Made by a program: the position numbers and the translations under genes
DNA from: Nitrospirota bacterium
Lineage (GTDB): Bacteria > Nitrospirota > Thermodesulfovibrionia > Thermodesulfovibrionales > JdFR-88
Reading direction: 5' to 3'
Length of the DNA: 11,329 bases
Assembly: GCA_021812785.1 (NCBI GenBank)
Contig: JAKAMR010000080.1
Span: forward strand, 1 to 11,329
Shown here: piece by piece, positions 1-6,230 of the stretch
Numbering within the stretch: position 1 is the first letter of the stretch
Layout of the letters: each line of letters opens with the position of its first letter
Notes under the pieces: generated by a model
Told to the model about the DNA's origin: nothing
What the model saw: only the letters and a program-made list of their open reading frames with translations
Databases searched by the model: none

Positions 1-1
1 C

Positions 2-247
2 TTCGGCCTGCAGAGGCTCACCGATGAACAGGCAAGTGACTTCTATGAGATCATTATCGAGCGATACGGAAGGGCAGCCACGGTGATTACCAGCAACCGC
101 GACGTACAAGAATGGATGGCGCTTTTTGACGATCCTATCATTGCCAACTCAGCCCTTGACCGCCTCGCCCACAATGCCCACCAACTGGTCATAGAGGGCG
201 AAAGCTACCGCAAGAGAAAAGAGCCCCGCCGGAGGAAAAAAGCATAG
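2..247 (+). CDS. istB: IS21-family helper ATPase IstB, C-terminal part (5' end outside window)
   Basis: This is the last 81 codons of an IstB-like AAA+ ATPase, the helper that works with the IstA transposase in IS21-family transposition. The reading frame is open from the window edge and stops at TAG 245-247. Visible family hallmarks are the sensor-type segment VITSNRDVQEW, the DDP..ANSALDRLAHNAH stretch, and the closing IEGESYRKRK with its conserved arginine region, followed by a basic tail. The ATP-binding Walker motifs and the istA gene would lie upstream and are not visible. About 50 bases after the stop come the terminal repeats of the element, as expected because istB is the last gene of IS21 elements. 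Nothing in the visible part suggests decay, but whether the whole element is intact cannot be judged. Confidence 0.9.
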   Translation, partial: FGLQRLTDEQASDFYEIIIERYGRAATVITSNRDVQEWMALFDDPIIANSALDRLAHNAHQLVIEGESYRKRKEPRRRKKA

Positions 248-301
248 GGTTTGATTAACCACCGTCGGCTATGGTAAAAAATCCAGGATAGGATGCTGCA
301 C

Positions 302-353
302 CTGGGTCAATGGGGGTGAAAACCAAGTGGGTCAATGGTGCTGAAAAATGACA
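302..353 (+). mobile_element. Right terminal end of the IS21-family element with paired repeats
   Basis: Two similar copies follow istB: CTGGGTCAATGGGGGTGAAAA at about 302-322 and GTGGGTCAATGGTGCTGAAAA at about 327-347, offset by 26 bases. IS21-family ends are known to carry multiple short repeats that bind the transposase, and the elements end in CA. Here the second repeat runs into TGACA, so the terminus is placed at about 353. The left end is outside the window, so the inverted partner and target duplication cannot be checked. Confidence 0.7.
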
Positions 354-684
354 CTTGATTTTAGCATTCTTATGCTTTTTATCGAAAGCGCTGTGGCAAA
401 AGGTACCGCCTAACCACAATTGCAGTGGGTTGGTCTAGATTGCGAGAAGATATATTCATTCAGAAACCCACGCAGGCTTCTGACTCCGGAACTATCATAT
501 AACGCCCCGTAACCCGCGCCGGAACTCGGCCCTTAAGAAGTTGCGGTTACTGGACGAAGCCTGTTGCGTGTCCCTCCCAGGAAATGCAATTATAGAGACA
601 GATATGCAGGTGCTATGAGGGAGTGGAAATAACACCTGCCAAGGTTAGCAAGGCAAAAAATCGAGGGATACGCCCATAAATGTC
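354..684. other. Gene-free spacer between IS21 end and arfB
   Basis: No convincing gene is seen on either strand. The minus strand has a stretch of about 40 codons without a stop around 410-530, but it has no start, no recognisable motif and a length expected by chance. No tRNA, terminator or CRISPR-like repeat was found. The DNA is more A+T-rich than the hopanoid genes further right, and with the flanking IS this suggests an accessory or rearranged junction. Confidence 0.5.
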
Positions 685-1104
685 ATGATATCAGTCACCA
701 CCGGCATTGCCATAAACGAAGACGAGCTTGAGCTGCACTTTATTCGTGCATCAGGTCCCGGTGGTCAAAACGTCAATAAGGTCTCTTCTGCTGTGCAGCT
801 CCGCTTTGATGTAGCGCATTCACGATCGCTCCCGGCAGAGGTGCTGCAGCGCTTAATGATAGTGGCAGCAAGTCGAATAACCAAAGATGGCGTGCTGGTA
901 ATTGAGGCCAGTCAATTCCGCACGCAGGAGCGTAACAGGGAGGCTGCGGTTAATCGTCTGGTAGAACTTCTTAAAAAAGCTTGTCAACGGCCAAAACCCC
1001 GAAGGAAAACCGCGCCAACCAAGGCGTCACAGGAACGCAGGCTTGAGGGAAAACGCAGGCGCAGTGCGGCTATACGCTTGCGCATTCCTCCTGACAGTGA
1101 ATAA
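685..1104 (+). CDS. arfB: Peptidyl-tRNA hydrolase ArfB (YaeJ), ribosome rescue factor
   Basis: ArfB enters ribosomes stalled on truncated mRNA and hydrolyses the peptidyl-tRNA, rescuing them independently of tmRNA. The 139-residue length matches the family, about 140 residues in E. coli. The catalytic loop GPGGQNVNKVSS places the GGQ motif at residues 26-28. After the compact release-factor domain (about 1-98) comes a strongly basic tail (about 99-133, rich in Lys/Arg) that in this family is disordered in solution and lies in the empty mRNA channel of the ribosome. The tail length separates it from true release factors, which also carry codon-recognition domains. The start at 685 is preceded by only a weak GAGGG at 663-667. 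A three-codon ATG-TCA-TGA at 680-688 overlaps the start, so reinitiation is possible. No operon partner is visible; the gene stands alone next to the IS21 end. Confidence 0.93.
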   Translation: MISVTTGIAINEDELELHFIRASGPGGQNVNKVSSAVQLRFDVAHSRSLPAEVLQRLMIVAASRITKDGVLVIEASQFRTQERNREAAVNRLVELLKKACQRPKPRRKTAPTKASQERRLEGKRRRSAAIRLRIPPDSE

Positions 1105-1538
1105 ACTTACCCTTGCAGTTGCATGATTCAGGTTCCCGCAAACCATGCAGGCTCACCAGACGCCCAGTCTCCGCTTCTTCAAAATCCTCCGCTGCGAACC
1201 GTCCCCATTCATTGACAAACTTGGCGACCAGGCAGTTATATTGTTTTCGGTGTTGCCAGGAAATATTTCACATAAACTGTTTAGTGGACTATGTCATGGC
1301 GCTCGGATTATTATGAGGCCGGCAATAGGCTTCTCAAAGCTGAAGCCCGAAAGGAGTTTTTTAATTTGAATGGAAAGCGAATATCCGAAGGTCAAGGGAC
1401 CGGATTACAAAATATGCCGGCTTTTTCGTTGAACAATTGAACAGTCGGGCCAAAAAAACTATTTAAAATCGGGAAGTTTGAATTTTAAGCTTGAACAGAA
1501 AAACACAAAAAACAAAAGTTGTGGGAAAATAAAAAACC
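1105..1538. other. Spacer between arfB and tlyA; possible gene remnant on minus strand
   Basis: The plus-strand ORFs here lack recognisable features. On the minus strand the frame 1267 down to 1070 is open for 65 codons without an ATG, and reads protein-like in the middle (NEWGRFAAEDFEEAETGRL); it could be the end of a decayed gene, but I cannot name it. Two weak terminator-like structures follow arfB: GGCTTC/GAAGCC at 1328-1347 with a T-run at 1357-1362, and a short CCGG/CCGG stem before TTTTT at 1422-1426. TTGAACA occurs three times (1429, 1437, 1491). The copy at 1437 followed 17 bases later by TATTTA (1460-1465) could be a weak tlyA promoter. Confidence 0.35.
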
Positions 1539-2279
1539 TTGAAAAAGAAAAAAAGACTGGACATGCTTGTTCTGGAGCGCGGGCTTGCGGAGACCAGGCA
1601 AAAGGCGGCCGCGCTTATTCTAAGCGGCATGGTCTATGTTGACGGCGTTCCCGCCACCAAGGCCGGGGAGGCGGTCGATGAGGCGGCGTCGATAGAGGTC
1701 CGCGGCGGCCTGCAATATGCAAGCAGGGGAGCGCTTAAGCTGGAGGGCGCGGTAAAAGCCTTTGACGTGAGCTTCCAGGGGAAGACCGTTATGGATGTGG
1801 GGGTCTCAACCGGGGGCTTTACGGACTACATGCTGCGGATGGGCGCAAGCAGGGTTTACGCGGTGGATGTGGGCTACGGGCAGCTCTATTACAAGCTGCG
1901 GGAAGACAACAGGGTTTTACTTTTTGAAAAAACCAATATAAGACACATGGACAGGAGCGCCATCCCGGAGGAGATAGACCTTGCAACGATAGATGTGTCT
2001 TTCATCTCGCTTAAGCTGGTGCTGCCCAGGGTGGTGGAGTTTTTAAAAAAGGGCGGCGAGATACTTGCGCTTGTAAAACCGCAGTTCGAGGTTGGCAAGG
2101 GTGAGGTGGAGAAAGGCGGGGTGGTGAGGGATGAGGCCAAAAGAAAAGCGGCCGTGCGATCCGTGATAACGGCTGCCGGGGCACTGGGGCTTTCCGTCAT
2201 GGGACAGTATGAATGCGCTGTCCGCGGGCAGAAAAAAGGGAACATAGAATATTTTGTATATATGCGGAAGGTCTCATAA
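1539..2279 (+). CDS. tlyA: TlyA family rRNA (cytidine-2'-O)-methyltransferase
   Basis: TlyA proteins methylate ribose 2'-OH of cytidines in 16S and/or 23S rRNA using S-adenosylmethionine; some are also called hemolysin A for historical reasons. The N-terminal S4 RNA-binding domain (about 6-65) begins KKRLDMLVLERGLAETRQKA. The FtsJ-like methyltransferase fold follows, with the SAM loop MDVGVSTGGFTD at 85-96 and AVDVGYGQL at 108-116. The expected catalytic K-D-K-E set can be read as K67 (GALKLEG), D152 (TIDVSFISLK), K180 (LVKPQFEVGKGEVE) and E237 (GNIEYFV). Length 246 is typical of the family. The TTG start is preferred over ATG 1563 because the S4 domain needs these first residues; GGGA at 1523-1526 is a weak ribosome site. 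The next gene begins 2 bases after the stop, so the two are probably cotranscribed. Confidence 0.93.
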   Translation: MKKKKRLDMLVLERGLAETRQKAAALILSGMVYVDGVPATKAGEAVDEAASIEVRGGLQYASRGALKLEGAVKAFDVSFQGKTVMDVGVSTGGFTDYMLRMGASRVYAVDVGYGQLYYKLREDNRVLLFEKTNIRHMDRSAIPEEIDLATIDVSFISLKLVLPRVVEFLKKGGEILALVKPQFEVGKGEVEKGGVVRDEAKRKAAVRSVITAAGALGLSVMGQYECAVRGQKKGNIEYFVYMRKVS

Positions 2280-2281
2280 GA

Positions 2282-2974
2282 ATGGCTGAACAGGAAAATC
2301 CGGCATTTGACATCGAAAGGCTTTCGTCCGACGCCATGGAGGTGCTCCTTGACGAAGCCGAAGACGGGGAAATGTTCGAGGAGGCATTGCGCCTGAACGG
2401 AGACAACCCGGGGATATTAAAGCTCCTTTGCATCCACCCTGCCACTCCCCCCGCTGTAAGGGCCGAGGCCGCGCGGGCCCTTGGCATGTCCCCGGAAAAG
2501 GCCGCGCATTTGCCTGGAACAAAAAAATCTGATCAGGCGGAAGATGCCAAGCGGGAAAGCCTGGCCAAAAAGATCCGGGGCCTCAGCGCCGGTGAGAAGT
2601 TGCGGATATCGATGAAGGCGGGCAGGGAGGCTCGCACCGTGCTGCTTAAAGACTCAAACAAACAGGTGGTCCTGGGAGTCATCGCGAACCCGAAAATTAC
2701 TATCTCCGAAGTGGAACTGGTGGCCCGTACGCGGTCCATGCCCGAGGAGGTCCTCAGGGAGATAGCAAAGAACAAGGAATGGGTAAAAAACTATTCGGTC
2801 ATCTATGGTCTGGCGTCAAACGCGAAGACCCCTCCGGCTGTTACAGTGGGTTTTCTCCCGTGGATAAAATCAAAGGATCTGCACCTTCTCCTCAAAAATA
2901 AGGACGTGCCGGATGCGGTGCGCACCGCGGCAAGACGGTTTGCTGAAATGAGGGCGAAAAAACAACAGTCCTGA
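2282..2974 (+). CDS. HEAT/LRV-like helical repeat protein of unknown function
   Basis: The product is 230 residues, soluble and highly charged, with no signal peptide or membrane segment. The C-terminal half (about 103-222) consists of short paired helices resembling HEAT or leucine-rich-variant repeats: LLKDSNKQVVLGVIANPKI, then VARTRSMPEEVLREIAKNKE, then GLASNAKTPPAVTVGFLPW, then LLKNKDVPDAVRTAARRF. Each contains an N/D plus proline pattern before a helix. A further unit, LKLLCIHPATPPAVRAEAARAL, occurs at about 46-67. I recall similar uncharacterised proteins in Geobacter-like and related bacteria, but no function is known to me. The frame is open further upstream to 2213 inside tlyA. ATG 2282 is chosen because GGAAGG at about 2265-2270 lies at a plausible distance and because it follows the tlyA stop directly. 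Coupling to tlyA hints at a ribosome or translation role, but this is only guilt by association. Confidence 0.8.
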   Translation: MAEQENPAFDIERLSSDAMEVLLDEAEDGEMFEEALRLNGDNPGILKLLCIHPATPPAVRAEAARALGMSPEKAAHLPGTKKSDQAEDAKRESLAKKIRGLSAGEKLRISMKAGREARTVLLKDSNKQVVLGVIANPKITISEVELVARTRSMPEEVLREIAKNKEWVKNYSVIYGLASNAKTPPAVTVGFLPWIKSKDLHLLLKNKDVPDAVRTAARRFAEMRAKKQQS

Positions 2975-2982
2975 TTGTGAAA

Positions 2983-3019
2983 ACCCCTGAATTCTAAATA
3001 TAATTGACTTTCAAGGGGT
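2983..3019 (+). other. Imperfect inverted repeat between the HEAT-like gene and shc
   Basis: ACCCC-TGAA at 2983-2991 can pair with TTCAAGGGGT at 3010-3019 with one bulged base, leaving an A+T-rich loop. There is no T-run after the right arm, so it does not look like a standard intrinsic terminator. Its right arm fills the spacer of the candidate shc promoter, so it could instead be an operator or a leader structure. Confidence 0.35.
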
Positions 3020-3032
3020 CGTCTGATATGTT
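3004..3032 (+). promoter_or_regulatory. Candidate sigma-70-type promoter of shc
   Basis: TTGACT at 3004-3009 and TATGTT at 3027-3032 are separated by exactly 17 bases. They match the -35 and -10 consensus at 5 and 4 of 6 positions. Transcription would begin near 3039, about 30 bases before the shc ATG. If so, the two ATG triplets at 3028 and 3033 would not be in the mRNA, which conflicts with the leader ORF described next; only one of the two models can hold for this transcript. Confidence 0.45.
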
Positions 3033-3071
3033 ATGGCTAAGCCAGAAACGGCCACTTTCGTAAAAAAATGA
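3033..3071 (+). CDS. Possible 12-codon leader ORF overlapping the shc start
   Basis: ATG at 3033 opens a frame encoding MAKPETATFVKK and stopping at TGA 3069-3071, so its stop shares ATGA (3068-3071) with the shc start. shc itself has no Shine-Dalgarno sequence: the bases before its ATG are a run of A. This suggests that shc may be translated by reinitiation after the leader. AAGGGG at 3013-3018 is a possible ribosome site, though better spaced for ATG 3028 than for 3033. A short ORF of this kind can arise by chance and no coding bias can be measured. Confidence 0.3.
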   Translation: MAKPETATFVKK

Positions 3072-5059
3072 AAATAAAAAAACGCAGCACTCTTACAGAC
3101 AATTCTGTACTTTTGCACTCCGGGTTCAAGGGGGAGCTGAAACCATTTCCCAAGGCGCCGGACCTGGCCATGGAAGTGGAAAGCGCAATAAAAAAGACGC
3201 AGTCTTTTTTCCTCGCGGACCAGCACGAAGACGGGTACTGGTGGTATGAGCTGGAAGCGAATGCCACCATCACCGCCGAATATCTAATGCTGCTGCATTT
3301 TTTAGGTTTAGAGGACCGCCGCAGGGACAAAATGATAGCCTCTTACCTCCTGGACAAGCAGAGGACGGACGGCACGTGGCCTATACATTGGGGCGGTCCG
3401 GGAGACCTCAACTGCACCATAGAAGCATATTTCGCCCTGAAGCTTGCCGGGTTGGGCGCCGATGCGCCGCCTCTCCGGAGGGCGAGGGAATTCATCCTGG
3501 CGCATGGAGGGGCAGCGGCTTCGAGGGTTTTTACCAGGATATTTCTGGCGCTGTTCGGACAGGTGGGCTGGCGGGACCTGCCTTCGATGCCTGTGGAGAT
3601 AATGCTTTTGCCCCCCAGGTTCCCCTTCAGCGTTTACAGCTTTTCAAGCTGGGCCCGCTCCACATTTGTGCCGCTTTCAATAATCCTGGAGATGAGGCCG
3701 GTGGTGGAACCGCCGGAGAGCGCCCGCATAGATGAGCTTTTCCTCAGGGGCGGCAAGGGCTACAGCCCCGGAAGGGATCGCCTGCTTCACACAGCGATCA
3801 AAAAGTTCTTCTGCATGGTCGACAGGACCATGAAAGGCCTGGAGAGGTTCCCGCTCAGACCACTTAAATCAAGGGGGTTACGGGCTGCCGAAAAGTGGGT
3901 GCTCGAACACCAGGAGGAAACAGGAGACTGGGGCGGCATACAGCCTGCCATGGTGAATTCCATCCTGGCGCTTTCCGCCCTTGGGCACGGCGTGGAAAGC
4001 CCGCCTTTGCGGAAGGGGCTGGAGGCATTGAGCCGCTTTGCAATAGAGCAGGATGACGGGCTGGTGCTCCAGTCCTGCATCTCCCCGGTGTGGGACACCG
4101 CTCTTACGTCGATAGCGCTTGCCACATCAGGGGTCCCCAGGGAGCATCCGGCCCTGGTAAAGGGCTGCCAATGGCTGGAATCAAAGCAGATAGACAGGAA
4201 AGGCGACTGGAGCATAAAAAAGCCGGACCTTGAACCGGGCGGCTGGGCGTTCGAGTTTGAGAACAGCTGGTATCCCGACGTTGATGATACGGCGGTGGTC
4301 CTTATGTTCCTTGGCAACTATGCGCACAAGGAACATACAAAAAAGAAGATAGAAAAGGGCGTAGGATGGGTGCTCGGCATGCAGGGCAGCGACGGCGGCT
4401 GGGGGGCCTTCGATGCCGATAATGATCTTGAGGTCCTGAACCAGATACCTTTTGGCGACCTGGAGGCCATGACAGACCCTTCCACCGCGGACGTTACGGG
4501 GAGGGTTCTGGAGATGCTTGGCATCAACGGGTTCAGCATCTCGGACCAAAGGGTGCAGCGGGCCATTGAGTTCATCCGCAAGACCCAGGAAGAGGACGGC
4601 TCGTTCTGGGGCAGGTGGGGCGTCAATTATATTTACGGCACATGGTCTGTCATCATGGGCCTTGCCTCCATCGGGGAAGACCTTTCAAAACCGTACGTGC
4701 GCAAGGCCGTCAGATGGCTGAAAAATTTCCAGAACCTGGATGGCGGATGGGGAGAGCGCTGCGAGTCCTACGGGGATTGCAGGCTGAAAGGGCACGGCGC
4801 AAGCACACCCTCCCAAACGGCATGGGCCATACTGGCCCTGGTGGCGGCCGGCGAGGCCGGGTCCGTGGAAGCCGAAAGGGGCGTACGCTATCTTCTTGAA
4901 ACGCAGAACGCGGACGGCACCTGGGACGAAGAAGAGTTCACGGGCACGGGTTTCCCCAAATATTTCATGATACGTTATCATAATTACAGGAACTGCTTTC
5001 CGCTCATGGCCCTTGGCAGGTTTTTTGAGGCTAAAAAGAACAGGGCAAAAAAGGTATAG
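3068..5059 (+). CDS. shc: Squalene-hopene cyclase
   Basis: Shc is a monotopic membrane enzyme that cyclises squalene to hopene and diplopterol, the committed step of hopanoid synthesis. The catalytic acid motif DVDDTA begins at D404 (D404, D406, D407), as in classic bacterial cyclases. QW repeats that brace the alpha-barrels are seen at about 52-58 (QHEDGYW), 98-104 (QRTDGTW), 282-288 (QEETGDW), 439-445 (QGSDGGW), 507-514 (QEEDGSFW), 555-561 (QNLDGGW) and 613-619 (QNADGTW). Other conserved stretches are LPPRFPFSVYSFSSWAR near 181-197 and GTGFPKYFMIRYHNYR near 626-641. Length 663 is normal for the family. The DxDDTA form and QxxDGxW density favour squalene over oxidosqualene as substrate. No Shine-Dalgarno is present; the start is supported by the stop at 3038 in the same frame. 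hpnA begins 130 bases downstream, after an unusual repeat leader. Confidence 0.97.
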   Translation: MKIKKRSTLTDNSVLLHSGFKGELKPFPKAPDLAMEVESAIKKTQSFFLADQHEDGYWWYELEANATITAEYLMLLHFLGLEDRRRDKMIASYLLDKQRTDGTWPIHWGGPGDLNCTIEAYFALKLAGLGADAPPLRRAREFILAHGGAAASRVFTRIFLALFGQVGWRDLPSMPVEIMLLPPRFPFSVYSFSSWARSTFVPLSIILEMRPVVEPPESARIDELFLRGGKGYSPGRDRLLHTAIKKFFCMVDRTMKGLERFPLRPLKSRGLRAAEKWVLEHQEETGDWGGIQPAMVNSILALSALGHGVESPPLRKGLEALSRFAIEQDDGLVLQSCISPVWDTALTSIALATSGVPREHPALVKGCQWLESKQIDRKGDWSIKKPDLEPGGWAFEFENSWYPDVDDTAVVLMFLGNYAHKEHTKKKIEKGVGWVLGMQGSDGGWGAFDADNDLEVLNQIPFGDLEAMTDPSTADVTGRVLEMLGINGFSISDQRVQRAIEFIRKTQEEDGSFWGRWGVNYIYGTWSVIMGLASIGEDLSKPYVRKAVRWLKNFQNLDGGWGERCESYGDCRLKGHGASTPSQTAWAILALVAAGEAGSVEAERGVRYLLETQNADGTWDEEEFTGTGFPKYFMIRYHNYRNCFPLMALGRFFEAKKNRAKKV

Positions 5060-5084
5060 ACCGGGGGCCCGTTTTTCTCTTCGT

Positions 5085-5193
5085 ATGAAAGCGATGGTAA
5101 TCTTTATTTTGATGAAAGTTTTGGCAATCTCAATATGAAGGCATCGGTAACAGTTTTATTTTTATTATGAAAGTATCAATAATTTTATTATGA
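5085..5193 (+). promoter_or_regulatory. Relay of three overlapping mini-ORFs leading into hpnA
   Basis: Three short ORFs are linked end to end by ATGA overlaps. ORF1 at 5085-5138 has 17 codons, with an internal in-frame ATG at 5112. ORF2 at 5135-5170 has 11 codons. ORF3 at 5167-5193 has 8 codons and its TGA overlaps the hpnA ATG at 5190. Each handover moves to the next frame by the same step. Neither hpnA nor the mini-ORFs have a good Shine-Dalgarno; the nearest purine run is GGGGG at 5063-5067. Ribosomes could reach hpnA by stepwise termination and reinitiation, or the repeats may be non-functional debris. Translation of the peptides is not shown by sequence alone. Confidence 0.5.
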
Positions 5194-5206
5194 AAGTATT
5201 GGTAAC
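5085..5206 (+). repeat. Five degenerate tandem copies of the hpnA initiation region
   Basis: Copies begin at ATG 5085, 5112, 5135, 5167 and 5190, with periods of 27, 23, 32 and 23 bases. Each reads ATGAARG followed by a degenerate TGGTAA-like core and then a T-rich tail. The fifth copy is the true hpnA start. The last two are the closest: TTTTATTATGAAAGTAT occurs exactly at 5160-5176 and again at 5183-5199. Read from each ATG the copies give MKAMVIF, MKVLAIS, MKASVTV, MKVSIIL and MKVLVTG, all resembling the start of the HpnA Rossmann fold. This looks like repeated tandem duplication of the 5' end followed by drift. Confidence 0.75.
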
Positions 5207-6230
5207 CGGGGCCACCGGTTTTGTAGGGTTCCATGTGGCCGTGAAACTTGCAGGCAGGGGCGATGATGTCCGCGCGCTTGTCCGGGATGAAAAAGCCGCC
5301 CCAGAGCTTTCCAGGCTTGGGGTCGAGATGATAAAAGGCGATGTAAGGGATTTTGGTTCCGTTTCAGGGGCCGCGAGGGGCTGCGAGGAAATCTATCATC
5401 TTGCGGCTGACTACAGGCTGTGGGTGCCGGATCCCGCCCAAATGTATGGGACGAACGTGGCCGGCACGGTCAACGTGATGCGCGCTGCCATGGAGTCCGG
5501 GGCCGGAAGGATAGTCTATACCAGCACCGTGGGAGCGCTTGCCCCATCCAAAAAAAACGGGCCGCCCTCAACAGAAGACACCCCCGTAAGCCTCACGGAC
5601 ATGACCGGCCATTATAAGAGGTCCAAGTTCCTGGCTGAGCGGGAAGTGGAAAAGTTTTTTGCTCAAAAAGGTCTGCCTGTAGTGATCGTAAACCCGTCCA
5701 CTCCCATAGGCGCCATGGACAGGAAACCTACCCCGACCGGGGCGATGATCGTTAGCTTCCTTAACGGGAAGGTGCCGGCATATCTGGACACCGGGCTTAA
5801 TTTCGTGAACGTTGAGGACGTGGCGGAGGGGCATCTGCTGGCCGCGCGCTACGGTAAGCCCGGCGGAAAATACATCCTGGGCGGACATAACATGACGCTT
5901 AAGGATTTTTACCTGGAGCTCTCCGCGGTTTCGGGTATAAAGGCCCCCTCCGTAAAACTTCCTTACCTGCCCGTGCTTGCCGCCGCATACGTGAGCGAAG
6001 GTTTTTCACGGTTTTTCCTTTTTGGGAAAAAGCCCCCCGCCATACCCCTTACGGGGGTGAAGATGGCCGGGAAATACATGTTTTATGATTCCGCCAAGGC
6101 GCAAAGAGAGCTCGGGATGCCGGTTACGCCGGTAAGAGAGGCGGTCCGGCAGGCTGCGGAATGGTTTGCCGCGAATGGCTACGTGAGCTCAGGAAAGACA
6201 AGAAAGATAGGAGCAGCAATTTGCATATGA
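5190..6230 (+). CDS. hpnA: Hopanoid-associated NAD-dependent epimerase/reductase HpnA
   Basis: HpnA is an extended short-chain dehydrogenase/reductase found in hopanoid gene clusters; a sugar epimerase or reductase role on the hopanoid side chain is proposed, but its exact reaction is not settled. The Rossmann nucleotide loop GATGFVG lies at residues 7-13. D51-V52 (KGDVRD) and LAADYRLW near 71-78 are typical of the family. The active-site serine/threonine is in TSTVG (111-115), and the catalytic pair is Y142 and K146 (HYKRSK). NPSTPIGAMDRKPTPTG at 168-184 is a segment I associate with HpnA-type proteins. At 346 residues it is near full length. The start is fixed by the first Rossmann strand MKVLVTG. 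There is no Shine-Dalgarno, and the upstream region carries the repeated initiation sites. Its stop overlaps the next gene by ATGA at 6227-6230, so translation coupling to the DUF116 gene is likely. Confidence 0.93.
   Translation: MKVLVTGATGFVGFHVAVKLAGRGDDVRALVRDEKAAPELSRLGVEMIKGDVRDFGSVSGAARGCEEIYHLAADYRLWVPDPAQMYGTNVAGTVNVMRAAMESGAGRIVYTSTVGALAPSKKNGPPSTEDTPVSLTDMTGHYKRSKFLAEREVEKFFAQKGLPVVIVNPSTPIGAMDRKPTPTGAMIVSFLNGKVPAYLDTGLNFVNVEDVAEGHLLAARYGKPGGKYILGGHNMTLKDFYLELSAVSGIKAPSVKLPYLPVLAAAYVSEGFSRFFLFGKKPPAIPLTGVKMAGKYMFYDSAKAQRELGMPVTPVREAVRQAAEWFAANGYVSSGKTRKIGAAICI

Noticed and set aside
1113..1369. Two plus-strand ORFs of 67 and 74 codons downstream of arfB
   Set aside because: They overlap one another in different frames, have no ribosome site and show no domain-like pattern.
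2213..2281. Upstream extension of the HEAT-like protein into tlyA
   Set aside because: The extension overlaps conserved tlyA coding sequence in another frame and lacks a ribosome site, while ATG 2282 has both good placement and spacing.
3787..4317. Long minus-strand ORF of 176 codons inside shc, and others at 4181-4626 and 6978-8099
   Set aside because: They lie fully antisense to strongly conserved genes, have no family motifs, and are explained by the codon bias of the real genes.
5061..5077. CGGGGGCCCG followed by TTTTT as a terminator after shc
   Set aside because: The palindrome would leave a loop of only two bases, too tight for a stable hairpin; hpn genes continue downstream.
5085..5206. 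CRISPR array or riboswitch in the hpnA leader
   Set aside because: The units are only 23-32 bases, degenerate, without separate spacers, and match the hpnA coding start; no known riboswitch core was recognised.
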